Counted from the first letter of the stretch, positions 1 to 9,367 are shown. The stretch: 64,000 nt of DNA from Methanosphaera sp. ISO3-F5 (GCF_034480035.2 NZ_CP118753.2:2442045-2506044); one strand, 5' to 3'. The notes: generated from the sequence alone by a model not told the origin. Made by a program: numbers and translations.

Positions 1-10
1 TTTGAAACAT
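1..10 (-). CDS. 5' end of an unidentified minus-strand gene (partial)
   Basis: The complement of bases 8-10 is an ATG, followed by TTT CAA before the window edge. An AAGGAG ribosome-binding site lies upstream on the same strand (complement of 16-21) at a normal distance of five bases. Only three codons are visible, so no product can be named. The 219 bases between this start and the first tRNA would hold its promoter. Confidence 0.45.
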
Positions 11-177
11 GAAATCTCCTTAATTTTTTGTAAATTTTTTAACTATTATTAAGGTATATAAATTATACTATAAAATAGTTTATCTCCAAATGAAAAAAGT
101 TATCAACATAATACATATAAATTAAATCCGAAATAAGATATGTTTAAGAAAGTGAAATCATAGTAGTAACCATAAAG

Positions 178-185
178 TATAAAAA
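178..185 (+). promoter_or_regulatory. possible TATA box of the tRNA-Arg pair
   Basis: TATAAAAA lies 45-52 bases before the first tRNA, a plausible distance if transcription starts 20-25 bases after the box and a short leader is removed. The surroundings are generally AT-rich, so this is a weak call. Confidence 0.3.
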
Positions 186-229
186 GGATGAATGATATAC
201 CATAATAATAGTAACATAAGTTTTAATAG

Positions 230-304
230 GGGCCTGTAGCCTAGCCTGGATAGGGCGCGGGACTTCTAATCCCGAGGCCGTGGGTTCAACTCCCACCAGG
301 TCCG
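230..304 (+). tRNA. tRNA-Arg (anticodon TCT)
   Basis: The cloverleaf folds fully by eye. The acceptor stem GGGCCTG (230-236) pairs with CAGGTCC (297-303), with one G-U pair and a G discriminator at 304. The D arm begins GCCTAGCCTGG. The anticodon stem CGGGA/TCCCG encloses the loop CTTCTAA, whose anticodon TCT reads AGA. The T loop is GTTCAAC. No CCA is encoded and no intron is seen. Its D arm is identical to that of the next tRNA, pointing to a tandem duplication. Confidence 0.96.
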
Positions 305-381
305 CTCATATTAACTTAATAACTATTTTTAAAAACATAATTTACTTAAATTATTATAATTAATATAAATATATTAGATAT

Positions 382-456
382 GGGTTTGTAGCCTAGCCTG
401 GATAGGGCATCAGACTCCTAATCTGAAGATCGGGGGTTCGAATCCCCCCAAATCCG
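382..456 (+). tRNA. tRNA-Arg (anticodon CCT)
   Basis: The acceptor stem GGGTTTG (382-388) pairs with CAAATCC (449-455), with one G-U pair and a G discriminator at 456. The anticodon stem TCAGA/TCTGA encloses CTCCTAA, whose anticodon CCT reads AGG. The T arm is GGGGG TTCGAAT CCCCC. No CCA is encoded. It lies 77 bases after tRNA-Arg(TCT) and shares its D arm, so the two decode the AGA/AGG box together. AGA and AGG are the expected dominant Arg codons in an AT-rich genome. Confidence 0.96.
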
Positions 457-542
457 TATTAAATAATAAAAGTCTGATAAAAAAAGAATAGCTAATTTTA
501 AAAAGAGATGTTTAAAAAGAGAAAAATATTATTAGAACATAC

Positions 543-632
543 TTACTCTATTGAACGTCCTAATAAATGACCGATTAATGTAATTATAATCATTGCAACT
601 ATAATTAATGCAACTATTGGTACAAAATCCAT
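543..632 (-). CDS. 29-residue single-span membrane peptide
   Basis: A short reading frame starts with ATG at 632. A GAGGT ribosome-binding site lies upstream (complement of 639-643) at a six-base spacing. The peptide begins MDFVPIVALIIVAMIIITLI, continues GHLLGRSIE and ends at TAA. It is one hydrophobic segment with a short polar C-terminus, so it should sit in the cytoplasmic membrane. It stands alone between the tRNA pair and the Ser-rich protein. I do not recognise the family. Methanogen membrane complexes do have very small subunits, but nothing here ties it to one. The good ribosome site and clean hydrophobic pattern argue for a real gene. Confidence 0.6.
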   Translation of the reverse strand: MDFVPIVALIIVAMIIITLIGHLLGRSIE

Positions 633-840
633 AATATTACCTCGATTTTATTAAATCCTTAAAAGTTTATAATCAAATATTTAATAATAATAGTATATAT
701 TTTTTATTAAATTAAATAAGCGATTTAAACCATTATTAAAAAAAAGGTTTTGAGAAAAAAATTAATCTCAACCATTTTGTCAATTGACATTTTGTCTTAA
801 TTGTCTTATACTTTGTAGTACTACCTAAAATTATACATGA

Positions 841-1818
841 TTAATTGACCCTACTAGGATCAACATCTTTTCCTTGATAATCCCCATTAACATCAATTAA
901 ATACCATTGACCATATTCATTACTGTTTTTATTAATGTTAATAAATAAAGTTCCAACCAATGCATTATTATCAGAATTATAAACTTTTACAGAATATAAT
1001 CCGTTTTCATCTACTGAACATGATTCCCTATCAGCATAAATTCCAAATGCAAAGTTGCTTTGTGCACCTTGAACTACTGAATTTACTTCAGACCAGGTAT
1101 TATCATCCACAGATGAATCAGTTACAACTTCATCTCCTTCAGGACGATCATTTCCAGAAGATGATGAGGAACCGTTAGCGTTTGAATCAGTACCAGTAGA
1201 AGAACTACCATTAGTACTTGAATCAGTACCAGTAGAAGAACTACCATTAGTACTTGAATCAGCACCGGTAGAAGAACTACCATTAGTATTTGAACCACTA
1301 TTAGCAGAAGAACTATCACTAGTTGAAGTACTGGCTGATGAAGCACTTCCAGAATCTGATGATGAGGAACCTGAATTACCAGCATTATCACTGCTAGAAG
1401 AGGAACCTGAATCAGAACTGCTTGAAGCTGATTCACTATTTGTAGCTGAGCTAGGTATAGTTACAGGATTTTCTGAGTTTACTATGCTACTTTGGGATGT
1501 AGCACCTGCTGCTGAACTATCAGGTTGTGTATTCTCAGATTGTTGCTGAGCCTGTTGCTGAGCTTTTGCTTCATCTTTAGCTTGTTGAGCCTGAGCTTCT
1601 GCTTGAGCTTGTTGTTTAGCTTGAGTGTTAGCATCTGTTTGAGCTTTTTGTTGACTTTCTTCTGGTGCTGTTAAAACCTCTGTTACTGGTGTATCTTCAG
1701 TATTTACACTGGCAAGAGGATTTAATATTTCTTGACCAGGATTGATTTGATAGGTAGCTGCCACAATACCTATAAGAGCTACTATTAAGACGGACAATAT
1801 AATTTTTTTATCCATCAT
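841..1818 (-). CDS. membrane-anchored Ser/Gly/Asn-rich surface protein
   Basis: About 325 residues. The N-terminus (MDKKIILSVLIVALIGIVAA) is a signal peptide or anchor. It is followed by a Gln/Ala-rich segment (about residues 55-95) of coiled-coil character, then about 130 residues of Ser/Gly/Asn/Thr linker. The linker includes 12-residue repeats encoded by 36-bp DNA repeats. A folded C-terminal domain of about 75 residues follows, with one Cys and the pattern YGQWYLIDVNGDY. The layout is a wall-spanning stalk with an external head, typical of Methanobacteriales surface proteins. Two adjacent ATG codons exist; the second fits the AGGTGA ribosome site better, so the protein may be 324 residues. 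The function of the head domain is unknown. Confidence 0.8.
   Translation of the reverse strand: MMDKKIILSVLIVALIGIVAATYQINPGQEILNPLASVNTEDTPVTEVLTAPEESQQKAQTDANTQAKQQAQAEAQAQQAKDEAKAQQQAQQQSENTQPDSSAAGATSQSSIVNSENPVTIPSSATNSESASSSSDSGSSSSSDNAGNSGSSSSDSGSASSASTSTSDSSSANSGSNTNGSSSTGADSSTNGSSSTGTDSSTNGSSSTGTDSNANGSSSSSGNDRPEGDEVVTDSSVDDNTWSEVNSVVQGAQSNFAFGIYADRESCSVDENGLYSVKVYNSDNNALVGTLFININKNSNEYGQWYLIDVNGDYQGKDVDPSRVN
1182..1289 (-). repeat. three tandem 36-bp repeats in the Ser-rich linker
   Basis: Units at 1182-1217, 1218-1253 and 1254-1289. The first two are identical and the third differs at three bases. Each encodes a 12-residue Ser/Thr/Gly/Asn unit. Near identity at DNA level suggests recent expansion and possible length variation between strains. 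Confidence 0.85.
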
Positions 1819-1924
1819 TTCACCTTATTGATTATTTGTTAGCAGAACACTATGTGTTAAATAATTGTCTATTATATAACGTTTTATAATATATTATATA
1901 TTATTAGAAAGTATATAAGATTTT

Positions 1925-2431
1925 TTAATCAATTTTATTAAATTCCGGTATTGCTTTAGTTTTCGTAATATCTGTGATAATAGTTCTAGTTTTATGTTTT
2001 TCTGGGTTTTCTACTTGATTAAGTAGTTCTTCAGCATATTTTAGAGCATTTTTATATTTTGTTATTGCGGTTTTTAAATCATCAATTGCATCTGGATCTC
2101 CCATGTATAATCTTTCTTCTATATTGAATAATTCTGTGAATTCTTCACCCATCATATGCATATTGATTGAATCGGGTTTGATGAAAATTTTTATTTCAAT
2201 GTCTTGTGTTATTTCATAGTATTTTCTTGGTCTTCCTCTTTCTATTTTTTGGAATGATGGATATATTAATCCTAATTCTTCCATTGCTTTAAGATGTCCA
2301 ATAATTGCTTTTTGTCCTACATTTAGTTGTTGTGATATTTGACTTACAAATCTTGGTTCTTCTGTTAGTAATGCAAGTATATCACGTCGTGTTTTACATC
2401 CGATTACATCAAGAACAGCTTCTAAATCCAT
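1925..2431 (-). CDS. ArsR-family winged-helix transcriptional regulator
   Basis: 168 residues. The N-terminal 75 residues form an ArsR-like winged helix: [20 protein letters not shown], then a recognition helix ([17 protein letters not shown]) and a wing ending [12 protein letters not shown]. The remainder is helical and acidic (about 95-145, coiled-coil character), probably for dimerisation. No metal-binding Cys cluster is present, so a metal-sensor role is unlikely. The gene is divergent from grpE-dnaK-dnaJ across 229 bases that contain an inverted repeat (2496-2510), so self-regulation or control of the chaperone operon is possible. Phr of Pyrococcus is a known archaeal heat-shock repressor of winged-helix type, but similarity to it was not tested. 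Confidence 0.85.
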   Translation of the reverse strand: MDLEAVLDVIGCKTRRDILALLTEEPRFVSQISQQLNVGQKAIIGHLKAMEELGLIYPSFQKIERGRPRKYYEITQDIEIKIFIKPDSINMHMMGEEFTELFNIEERLYMGDPDAIDDLKTAITKYKNALKYAEELLNQVENPEKHKTRTIITDITKTKAIPEFNKID

Positions 2432-2495
2432 AGTATCACCTTCGATTTTTAATTGAAACTTCTGTATAATATTATATTGACTACAATATATAAAT

Positions 2496-2510
2496 GTTAC
2501 CTAAGGTAAC
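2496..2510. promoter_or_regulatory. inverted repeat, candidate operator between arsR-type gene and grpE
   Basis: GTTACC-TAA-GGTAAC is a perfect 6+3+6 inverted repeat lying 65-79 bases upstream of the regulator start and about 150 bases upstream of grpE. A related sequence (ACCGTTAAC) follows at about 2517. Symmetry and position fit a dimeric winged-helix binding site. This is inference. Confidence 0.45.
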
Positions 2511-2567
2511 TAAAATACCGTTAACTTTAAATACTTAAAAATTTAATCTATAATTAACAAAAAATAC

Positions 2568-2575
2568 TTTTATAA
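2568..2575 (+). promoter_or_regulatory. possible TATA box of the grpE operon
   Basis: TTTTATAA stands out just before a less AT-rich stretch. A start site 25 bases later would give a leader of about 65 bases before grpE. Confidence 0.3.
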
Positions 2576-2660
2576 CTTAGGGTTACTATAATAGTTTAAG
2601 CCCTTAAATCTAATAAAATAATAAAAAAAATTATATGATAAAACAAATAAGGGTGAATAA

Positions 2661-3194
2661 ATGAGCGAAGAAAAAAAAATAGAAAAAGAAGAAATCGAAA
2701 AAACAACAGAAAACACAGAAGAAACACAAGAAGAAACAGAAGAACCAACAGAAGAAGACATAATACAACAACAAGAAGAAACAATACAACAATACAAAGA
2801 CAAACTACAAAGAATACATGCAGACTTCGAAAACTACAAAAAAAGATCCGAAAAAGAAAGATTAGAATTCGTAAAATATGCCAATGAAGGACTAATACTA
2901 AAAGTACTGGAGGCCTACGAAGATTTAGAAAGAGCATTAGAAGTCAAAGAAGATAAAAACCTAAGAGAAGGTGTAGAACTAATATACAAAAAAATGACCA
3001 AAATCTTAGAAGAAGAAGGTGTAGAACCAATAGAAACAGAACACCAAAAATTTGACCCATTCAAACACGAAGCTCTAATGACAGAAAACAACGAAAACTA
3101 CGAAAACAATGAAATAATACAAGACCTACAAAAAGGTTACACTCTAAACTCAAAAGTAATACGTTACTCTAAAGTAAAAGTATGTAAAAAATAA
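2661..3194 (+). CDS. grpE: GrpE, nucleotide exchange factor of DnaK
   Basis: 177 residues. GrpE releases ADP from DnaK, completing the Hsp70 cycle in the cytoplasm. The N-terminal 45 residues are almost only Glu, Lys, Thr and Gln. A long coiled coil follows ([20 protein letters not shown]), then the family pattern around [22 protein letters not shown] and the C-terminal beta domain ([19 protein letters not shown]). The start has a GGGTGA ribosome site. It is first in grpE-dnaK-dnaJ, a bacterial-type chaperone set that mesophilic methanogens are thought to have acquired by transfer. The coding strand is extremely A-rich. Confidence 0.95.
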   Translation: MSEEKKIEKEEIEKTTENTEETQEETEEPTEEDIIQQQEETIQQYKDKLQRIHADFENYKKRSEKERLEFVKYANEGLILKVLEAYEDLERALEVKEDKNLREGVELIYKKMTKILEEEGVEPIETEHQKFDPFKHEALMTENNENYENNEIIQDLQKGYTLNSKVIRYSKVKVCKK

Positions 3195-3244
3195 TAACAA
3201 TTACGATAATAAATAATTAAAAAAAAAGATATAAGGTGATATTT

Positions 3245-5104
3245 ATGGCAGAAGAAAAAGTAATCGGAATAGACTTAGGAACAAGTAACTCAGCAGCAGC
3301 TGCACTAATCGGCGGAAAACCAACAATCATACCAAGTGCAGAAGGAGCAACACAATACGGAAAATCATTCCCAAGTTACGTAGCATTCACAGATGACGGA
3401 GAAGTGCTAGTAGGAGAACCTGCAAGAAGACAAGCAGTAACAAACCCAGAAAACACCATAAGTGCAATCAAAAGACACATGGGATCAGACTACAAAGTAA
3501 ACATCAAAGGAAAAGAATACACACCACAAGAAATATCCGCATTAATCCTACAAAAAATCAAAAAAGATGCAGAAGCATTCCTCGGAGAACCAGTACAAAA
3601 AGCAGTAATCACAGTACCAGCATACTTTGACGACAACCAAAGGACCGCAACAAAAGATGCAGGAAAAATAGCAGGACTAGAAGTACTAAGATTAGTAAAC
3701 GAACCTACCGCAGCAAGCCTAGCATATGGATTAGATAAAACTGACGAAGAAGACGTTAACATATTAGTATTCGACTTAGGTGGAGGTACGTTAGATGTAA
3801 CCATCATGGAATTCGGAGATGGTATCTTTGAAGTAAAATCAACAAGCGGAGACACAAACCTCGGTGGAACCGACATGGATACAGCTCTAATGAAATACTT
3901 AGCAGAAGAATTCAAAAAAGAAAATGGCGTTGACTTATTAAACGATGACCAAGCAGCACAAAGACTCAGAGAAGCAGCAGAAAAAGCAAAAATTGAATTA
4001 TCAACAACACTCACAACAGACATTAACTTACCATTCATTACAGCAACACAAGCAGGACCATTACACTTAAACATGACCCTAACCAGAGCAAAACTAGAAG
4101 AACTAGTAGACGGCATTGTACAAAAATGTGGAGCACCAATCAAACAAGCAATAAGCGATGCAAAAATGGCAAACGGAGACATTGACAAAATCATCCTAGT
4201 AGGTGGACCTACAAGAATGCCAATCATCCAAAAATACGTAGAAGACTTTGTTGGTCAAAAAGTAGAAAGAGGAATTGACCCAATGGAATGTGTAGCATCC
4301 GGAGCATCCATCCAAGGAGGAGTATTAGCTGGAGAAATCGATGACCTCGTATTATTAGATGTAACACCATTATCCTTAGGTATTGAAACCATGGGAGGAG
4401 TAGCAACAAAACTCATCGAAAGAAACACAACCATACCAACCAAGAAAAGTCAAATATTCACAACAGCAGCAGATGGTCAGACAAGCGTAGACATACATGT
4501 TGTACAAGGGGAAAGACCAATGGCAAACGACAACACAACCCTTGGCAGATTCCAACTAGTAGGTATTCCATCAGCACCAAGAGGAACACCACAAATCGAA
4601 GTAACATTCGATATTGATGCAAACGGTATAATCAACGTATCTGCAAAAGACAAAGGAACAGGTAAAGAACAACAAATTACCATCACATCATCCAACAAAC
4701 TATCCGATGAAGAAATAGAACAAAAAGTAAAAGAAGCAGAAGCACACGCTGAAGAAGACAAAAAACGTCAAGAAGAAATTGAAATCAGAAACAACGCTGA
4801 CTCATTAGTATACACTACTGACAAAACTTTAGAAGAACTTAAAGAACAATTATCTGAAGACAAACAAAAATTACTCAAAGATCAACAAGCAGAACTTAAA
4901 GACGCAATAGAAAAAGATGACATTGATTTAATTAAAGAAAAATCAGAACAATTAGATAAAACCATCCAAGAAATTGGAGCAGAAATTTATCAACAAGCTG
5001 CTCAAGCTGCTCAAGCTCAACAACAAGCAGAACAAGATAATGCTAACAACCAACAACCAACAGATGATGATGACACCATTGATGTTGACTTTGAAAAAAA
5101 ATAA
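3245..5104 (+). CDS. dnaK: DnaK, Hsp70 chaperone
   Basis: 619 residues. ATP-driven holdase/foldase of the cytoplasm. The nucleotide-binding domain carries [11 protein letters not shown], the phosphate-2 motif ([14 protein letters not shown]) and the adenosine motif ([12 protein letters not shown]). The linker [20 protein letters not shown] leads to the substrate domain, and the tail is Gln/Ala-rich then acidic ([13 protein letters not shown]). I chose ATG at 3245 because AAGGTGA lies just upstream; an in-frame GTG at 3236 overlaps that ribosome site. Length and motifs are normal for the family. It works with GrpE and DnaJ encoded on either side. Confidence 0.98.
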   Translation: MAEEKVIGIDLGTSNSAAAALIGGKPTIIPSAEGATQYGKSFPSYVAFTDDGEVLVGEPARRQAVTNPENTISAIKRHMGSDYKVNIKGKEYTPQEISALILQKIKKDAEAFLGEPVQKAVITVPAYFDDNQRTATKDAGKIAGLEVLRLVNEPTAASLAYGLDKTDEEDVNILVFDLGGGTLDVTIMEFGDGIFEVKSTSGDTNLGGTDMDTALMKYLAEEFKKENGVDLLNDDQAAQRLREAAEKAKIELSTTLTTDINLPFITATQAGPLHLNMTLTRAKLEELVDGIVQKCGAPIKQAISDAKMANGDIDKIILVGGPTRMPIIQKYVEDFVGQKVERGIDPMECVASGASIQGGVLAGEIDDLVLLDVTPLSLGIETMGGVATKLIERNTTIPTKKSQIFTTAADGQTSVDIHVVQGERPMANDNTTLGRFQLVGIPSAPRGTPQIEVTFDIDANGIINVSAKDKGTGKEQQITITSSNKLSDEEIEQKVKEAEAHAEEDKKRQEEIEIRNNADSLVYTTDKTLEELKEQLSEDKQKLLKDQQAELKDAIEKDDIDLIKEKSEQLDKTIQEIGAEIYQQAAQAAQAQQQAEQDNANNQQPTDDDDTIDVDFEKK

Positions 5105-5163
5105 ATTAAACAATTAATTAATTAACTACAAAAACAATATATCCAATATAGACGTGAACGATT

Positions 5164-5200
5164 ATAGTTAAGGAAAAAAATATTCCTTAACTATTTTTTT
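5164..5200 (+). terminator. hairpin and T-run after dnaK
   Basis: ATAGTTAAGGAA (5164-5175) and TTCCTTAACTAT (5183-5194) form a perfect 12-bp stem with a 7-base loop, followed at once by a run of eight T. It resembles an intrinsic terminator and may attenuate readthrough from dnaK into dnaJ. Confidence 0.7.
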
Positions 5201-5224
5201 TATAAATTAAAAAGGGGAAAATCA

Positions 5225-6385
5225 ATGGCAGATAAACGAGACTATTATGATGTTTTAGGCGTTGATAAAAACGCTGACAAAAAAACCATTAAAAAAGCTT
5301 ACAGAAAGCTTGCAATGAAATACCATCCAGATGTTAATAAGGATGACCCTGATGCTGAAGAAAAATTCAAAGAGTTAAGTGAAGCATACGGAGTATTATC
5401 TGATGATGAAAAAAGACAGAGATATGATCAGTTTGGTCACGCAGGAATGGATGGATTTAGCCAAGAAGACATATTCAACAACATAAACTTTGAAGACATA
5501 TTCGGTAACTTCAGCTTTGGTGGAGGTCAAGGCGGATTTGGTAGCATTTTTGAAGATTTATTCGGATTTGGAGGTGCACCAAACAGAAGAAATGACAGGG
5601 GCAGAGACATAGCACATACTATTGATATTACATTAGAAGAAGTTGCTAATGGTGTTTCAAAAGACTTGGATATTACTCACCTTAAAAGTTGTCCACACTG
5701 TCATGGAGAACGTTCAGAACCAGGTACTTCATCAAAAACATGTACCTCATGTAATGGTTCAGGACAAGTCAGACAAGTCCAGAACACACCTTTAGGACAA
5801 TTTTCAACAGTATCCCCATGTCCTCAATGTAAAGGTGAAGGAAAAATTATTGAAACTCCTTGTACTGAATGTCATGGAAAAGGTTTAACCCGTACTACAA
5901 ACAAGATATCAATACCTATTCCTGCTGGTGTTGAAACAGGCAGTAGGTTAAGAGTTGCAGGTGAAGGTGATGATGGCCTTAATGGTGCTCCTGCTGGAGA
6001 TTTATACATTACCATTAATGTTTTACATCATGACTTATTTGAAAGAAATGGTCAACATTTATACTATGATTTAGATATAAGTTATGTGCAGGCTTGTCTG
6101 GGATCAGAAGTTGAAGTTCCTACAATAGATGGTGGTACTGCTACCGTTAAAATCCCTGCAGGTACTCAGACCGAATCAACATTTAAACTTAGAGGAGAAG
6201 GTATTAAACACGTGAACTGGTCCGGTAAAGGTAATTTATATGTTAAAGTTCATGTTGTTGTTCCTAAAAAGTTATCCGATAAACAAAGAGATTTACTTAA
6301 AGAATTTGCTGATGTTAGTGGGGAAGAAATTTCTCATGCTAAAACGGGCTTCTTTGATAAGGTTAAGGAGTCTTTAAATAAATAA
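5225..6385 (+). CDS. dnaJ: DnaJ, Hsp40 co-chaperone
   Basis: 386 residues. The J domain (1-70) has the HPD triad at 34-36 and stimulates the DnaK ATPase. A Gly/Phe-rich segment follows (about 80-115). The zinc-finger region has four CxxC repeats: [24 protein letters not shown] and CTECHGKG; the first is degenerate after its second Cys. The C-terminal substrate-binding domains are complete. The start has a GGGGA ribosome site. It follows dnaK after a terminator-like hairpin, so it may also have its own promoter. Codon composition drifts from A/C-rich to G/T-rich along the gene. Confidence 0.97.
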   Translation: MADKRDYYDVLGVDKNADKKTIKKAYRKLAMKYHPDVNKDDPDAEEKFKELSEAYGVLSDDEKRQRYDQFGHAGMDGFSQEDIFNNINFEDIFGNFSFGGGQGGFGSIFEDLFGFGGAPNRRNDRGRDIAHTIDITLEEVANGVSKDLDITHLKSCPHCHGERSEPGTSSKTCTSCNGSGQVRQVQNTPLGQFSTVSPCPQCKGEGKIIETPCTECHGKGLTRTTNKISIPIPAGVETGSRLRVAGEGDDGLNGAPAGDLYITINVLHHDLFERNGQHLYYDLDISYVQACLGSEVEVPTIDGGTATVKIPAGTQTESTFKLRGEGIKHVNWSGKGNLYVKVHVVVPKKLSDKQRDLLKEFADVSGEEISHAKTGFFDKVKESLNK

Positions 6386-6440
6386 TTTTCTTTGTTCCCC
6401 TTTCTAATTTTCTTTTATTCCTATTTTTGATGTGATTGTT

Positions 6441-6836
6441 ATGATAATTTCTGATGACAATGTTTTTTTAGATATTGTAATTGATGATGAAAAGTTTTCA
6501 TGTTTAAAATTTTCTGAAGTTGAAGAATTATTACATGAATACAAGTATAAAAATAATGAAATGTTACCCAAAGAAATGATTAGTATTCCTAATTGTTATG
6601 CATATTTTAATAAGGATGACGAAAATAATAGGTTTACTTGTAAAATTTATAAAACATTACTTGGTTCAGATAGATGGATAATGTTAATGTATGATGAAAA
6701 TGAGGGTTATGCATTATACCAAAATCCGGAAAATAAAAAATATCAACTGGCATGGTATCATACAAAACTTGAAAAACCACTAAGTCCAAGTGAAGAAAAA
6801 AAAATCATGAAATGTTACTGTCCAATAGGAAAATGA
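6441..6836 (+). CDS. hypothetical protein of 131 residues
   Basis: A soluble acidic protein beginning MIISDDNVFLDIVIDDEKF, with one CKIYK and a C-terminal MKCYCPIGK cluster (three Cys in total). The pattern WIMLMYDENEGYALYQNPE looks like a beta-rich core. I do not recognise the family. ATG at 6441 follows GTGAT at a fair distance; an in-frame GTG at 6432 is an alternative. It sits between dnaJ and the FrhD-like protease without an obvious link to either. Confidence 0.65.
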   Translation: MIISDDNVFLDIVIDDEKFSCLKFSEVEELLHEYKYKNNEMLPKEMISIPNCYAYFNKDDENNRFTCKIYKTLLGSDRWIMLMYDENEGYALYQNPENKKYQLAWYHTKLEKPLSPSEEKKIMKCYCPIGK

Positions 6837-6890
6837 TTAAAAAGATTAAAAACTAAAAATTAATACATAGAAAAAAATGGTGATAATAAA

Positions 6891-7358
6891 ATGGCATACG
6901 ACGCAGAAATTTTAGTAGTAGGATGTGGAAATGTCCTGTTTAAAGATGATGGATTCGGTCCGGCAACAATAGATGAAATTGAAAAACACTTAGATGAAAG
7001 ACCATTACCATCCAATGTAATGACAATAGATGCAGGAACTAGTGCTCCACATTACATATTTTCATTACCAAACCCATTATGGAAAAAAATAGTTATAATA
7101 GACATTGCAGACTTCGGAGGACAACCGGGTGATGTTAAAATATTATCTAAAGATGATGTTCCTCAAGGAAAATATCAAGACCCGCACTCTGTTTCAGTAG
7201 CAGATCCTCTTGAAGAGCTACAAGAAGTAGAAATAGTAATCATAGCCTGTCAACCAGAAAAAGTATCTTCACCATTTGTTGAATACGGATTAACCGACAA
7301 AGTTTTAGAAGCAATTCCTAAAGCAATAGACCTTGTTTATGAAGAAGTTAAAATATAA
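6891..7358 (+). CDS. frhD: FrhD-like hydrogenase maturation protease
   Basis: 155 residues. Family HycI/FrhD endopeptidases remove the C-terminal tail of the large subunit of [NiFe] hydrogenases after nickel insertion. The N-terminal signature EILVVGCGNVLFKDDGFGP contains the first nickel-binding acidic residue. The motifs TIDAGTSAPHYIF and KKIVIIDIADFGG supply the second, and DPHSVSVADPLEEL and VIIACQPEKV follow. In related methanogens the gene lies with frhAGB of the F420-reducing hydrogenase; here no hydrogenase gene is nearby. The ribosome site is GGTGAT. Confidence 0.88.
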   Translation: MAYDAEILVVGCGNVLFKDDGFGPATIDEIEKHLDERPLPSNVMTIDAGTSAPHYIFSLPNPLWKKIVIIDIADFGGQPGDVKILSKDDVPQGKYQDPHSVSVADPLEELQEVEIVIIACQPEKVSSPFVEYGLTDKVLEAIPKAIDLVYEEVKI

Positions 7359-7379
7359 CTTCAATCCCAAACTTTTTTT

Positions 7380-8534
7380 TTAAATTGTTTTAAGTTTACC
7401 GTATTGTCCTCCACGACCTGCAGTAATTTGTATAGTGTTATCCCTATAAGATTTTATTACTTTTGCAAGTGAAGGGTCTGTTTTTCTTATTTGTTCTATA
7501 TCTGTATCCAGTAATATGTTGATTTCTGTGCCAAATTTTTTAATCAAATTATCATATCTTGTTTGAACATATTTTGTTGTTATTCCTTTATCATGTACCA
7601 TGCTAAGCAGTTCTGATAATGGTAGTATATACTGATAATGTGGCCTGTTTTCTGGGTGGATTGGCTGTTCATATGTGGATAATTCCCTGATTCTTGAGAG
7701 TACTCCTTTTTTTATTTGTCCTCCACATGTGCATTTCATGTTTTGTTCTGATGCTTTTTCTATAGTATATGATTTATAGCATTTGATACATCCTGTTTCA
7801 TGGTATTTTCCCATTTTAGGGTTTATTCCATAGTTTTCTATGATTTTTCCTTTCCTTATTGATTTTTGTAGTTCTTTGAAGGATAATTTTTTAATTTCTA
7901 TCTTGTTAAATTCTCGTCCTATTCTATGAGGCCATGGTGAATGGGAATCAGAGTTTGTTAGGAATGTATAATCTTTAAGTTCCCTTATTGTGTCTGCCAG
8001 GTATGTGTCGCTTGATAATCCTAGTTCCACAAAGTCTGGTTTTCGAGTGTAGCAGTCGGTTATTGAATCATATTGTTTGTATATTCCAGTCCATGGTGTG
8101 AATATGTGTGCTGGTCCTATCAGGCAATCATATTCTTGTGTAATATCCATTATTTCTGATGCGTTCATCCGTAGTTTTGGTCTTCCATCGGCGTCCATAT
8201 TTTTTACTGTGAATTCTTCTCTCATCTGCCATGCTGTTTCTATTGAGGGTATTAGTATTAGGTGGTGTATTCTCTGATTATCTTCTACTTCTGTTGTTAT
8301 TAGGAAATTTGTGTAATTGTTTTCTTGATGTTTAAGTTCGTATATGCCGGTATATTCTTTTTCTTGTAGGTTTTCTTCTAATGTGTTTAACCATTTGGAG
8401 TGAAGTGCGTCTCCTGTTGCTATTAAGTTCAAGCCTTTTTTAGATGATTCTTTAGCCATTATTGTTGGAATCATGTTTTTTGATGTTGCCATTGAATATT
8501 TGCTATGTACATGTAAATCTGCAGTTATTATCAT
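7380..8534 (-). CDS. PHP-domain nuclease, endonuclease Q-like
   Basis: 384 residues. The PHP domain starts at once with ADLHVHSKYSMATSKNM (metal-binding HxH) and continues with ATGDALHS, GPAHIFTPW and TNSDSHSPWPHRIG. A zinc ribbon follows (about 245-275: GCIKCY then CTCGG), then a C-terminal region with a GRGGQYGKL end. This architecture is that of the TIGR00375/EndoQ family, shown in Thermococcus to cut DNA 5' of deaminated bases and abasic sites. That would fit a repair role in the cytoplasm. It is at the downstream end of the nop10/PAC2 run, with a gap of 55 bases. Confidence 0.85.
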   Translation of the reverse strand: MIITADLHVHSKYSMATSKNMIPTIMAKESSKKGLNLIATGDALHSKWLNTLEENLQEKEYTGIYELKHQENNYTNFLITTEVEDNQRIHHLILIPSIETAWQMREEFTVKNMDADGRPKLRMNASEIMDITQEYDCLIGPAHIFTPWTGIYKQYDSITDCYTRKPDFVELGLSSDTYLADTIRELKDYTFLTNSDSHSPWPHRIGREFNKIEIKKLSFKELQKSIRKGKIIENYGINPKMGKYHETGCIKCYKSYTIEKASEQNMKCTCGGQIKKGVLSRIRELSTYEQPIHPENRPHYQYILPLSELLSMVHDKGITTKYVQTRYDNLIKKFGTEINILLDTDIEQIRKTDPSLAKVIKSYRDNTIQITAGRGGQYGKLKTI

Positions 8535-8589
8535 TTTGTATCACGGCGAAAAAATAGTAATGTGAAATGATGTTGGGGAGAGGATGAGT

Positions 8590-9366
8590 TTATCCGATGT
8601 ATCTTAGATCATCAGGACTTTGTACTGGTTGTTCCATGCCCATTGGTGGTAGTTTTTGGGTTGCTGCTATTCTTTTTTGTGTTTCTTCTATTTGTTCTTC
8701 TATTTCACTTAAATCTATTTCAAAGTTTAATAATTCAAATAAGACTAGTAGTACTGCTTTTGCTGCACTTGCATCTATATAAAATCCTGGAGTTTCTCCC
8801 ATTAGACATAGCCCTGGAATGTCTTTTTCTTCAGCATAGTATAGTAATAGACCTGATGCTCCTATTATTGCTCCACCATCTTCTTTTCGTATTTCGGTAT
8901 TTTCTATTTCTAGAACTTCTTTTATCATTTCTTCGTTGTTTGCTGCAACAAATACTCTGTTTTTGTCTACGAATTCTCCTGTTCCTAATCCTCCTAGTGT
9001 GTATATTTTTGTTGCTCCTAGGTCTTCGAAGTAGTCCATTAGTACTTGTGATATTGCTGTTTGTCCTTCAAAGTCGGATCCTTGTGAATTTCCTGTTAGT
9101 AGTATTACGTCCTGATTGTTTTCGCCTAAGTCTTTTATGTAGAAGAATTCATTTTTCATGTGTTCTATTAGGCCGTTTTCTTTCATTGTTACTTGTGGTG
9201 GGAAGTAATCTGATTTTAGTTCTGCGAATTTTGTTGCGTCTAATTGTTTTATTATTTGGTCTACTACAAATTTTCCTACAAATCCTATTCCTGGTAATCC
9301 TTCTAGTACTATTGGATTTTCTAATTTTATTTCTTCTGTTTGGGTTATCTTGTTTTTTTCTACCAT
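8590..9366 (-). CDS. PAC2-family protein (proteasome-assembly-chaperone fold)
   Basis: 258 residues. The family pattern is clear: PIVLEGLPGIGFVGKFVVDQII, VILLTGNSQGSDFEGQTAIS, TLGGLGTGEF, GASGLLLYYAEEKDIPGLCL and GETPGFYIDASAAKAVL. The C-terminus is charged and helical. Eukaryotic relatives help build the 20S proteasome; the archaeal role is less settled. It follows nop10 with a one-base gap, its GGAGG ribosome site lying inside nop10, so the two are translated as a unit. The nop10-PAC2 order is widely conserved in Euryarchaeota. Confidence 0.9.
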   Translation of the reverse strand: MVEKNKITQTEEIKLENPIVLEGLPGIGFVGKFVVDQIIKQLDATKFAELKSDYFPPQVTMKENGLIEHMKNEFFYIKDLGENNQDVILLTGNSQGSDFEGQTAISQVLMDYFEDLGATKIYTLGGLGTGEFVDKNRVFVAANNEEMIKEVLEIENTEIRKEDGGAIIGASGLLLYYAEEKDIPGLCLMGETPGFYIDASAAKAVLLVLFELLNFEIDLSEIEEQIEETQKRIAATQKLPPMGMEQPVQSPDDLRYIG

Positions 9367-9367
9367 T

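Noticed and set aside
1122..1436. 104-codon minus-strand frame inside the Ser-rich protein gene
   Set aside because: It is an alternative frame of the Ser/Gly repeats, giving Leu/Val repeats without a start signal.
2596..2937. 113-codon minus-strand hydrophobic frame
   Set aside because: It is antisense to the Glu/Lys-rich grpE start, which produces a false Leu/Phe-rich frame.
3490..4227. 245-codon minus-strand frame within dnaK
   Set aside because: dnaK is certain on the plus strand; the antisense frame is open only because of A-rich codons.
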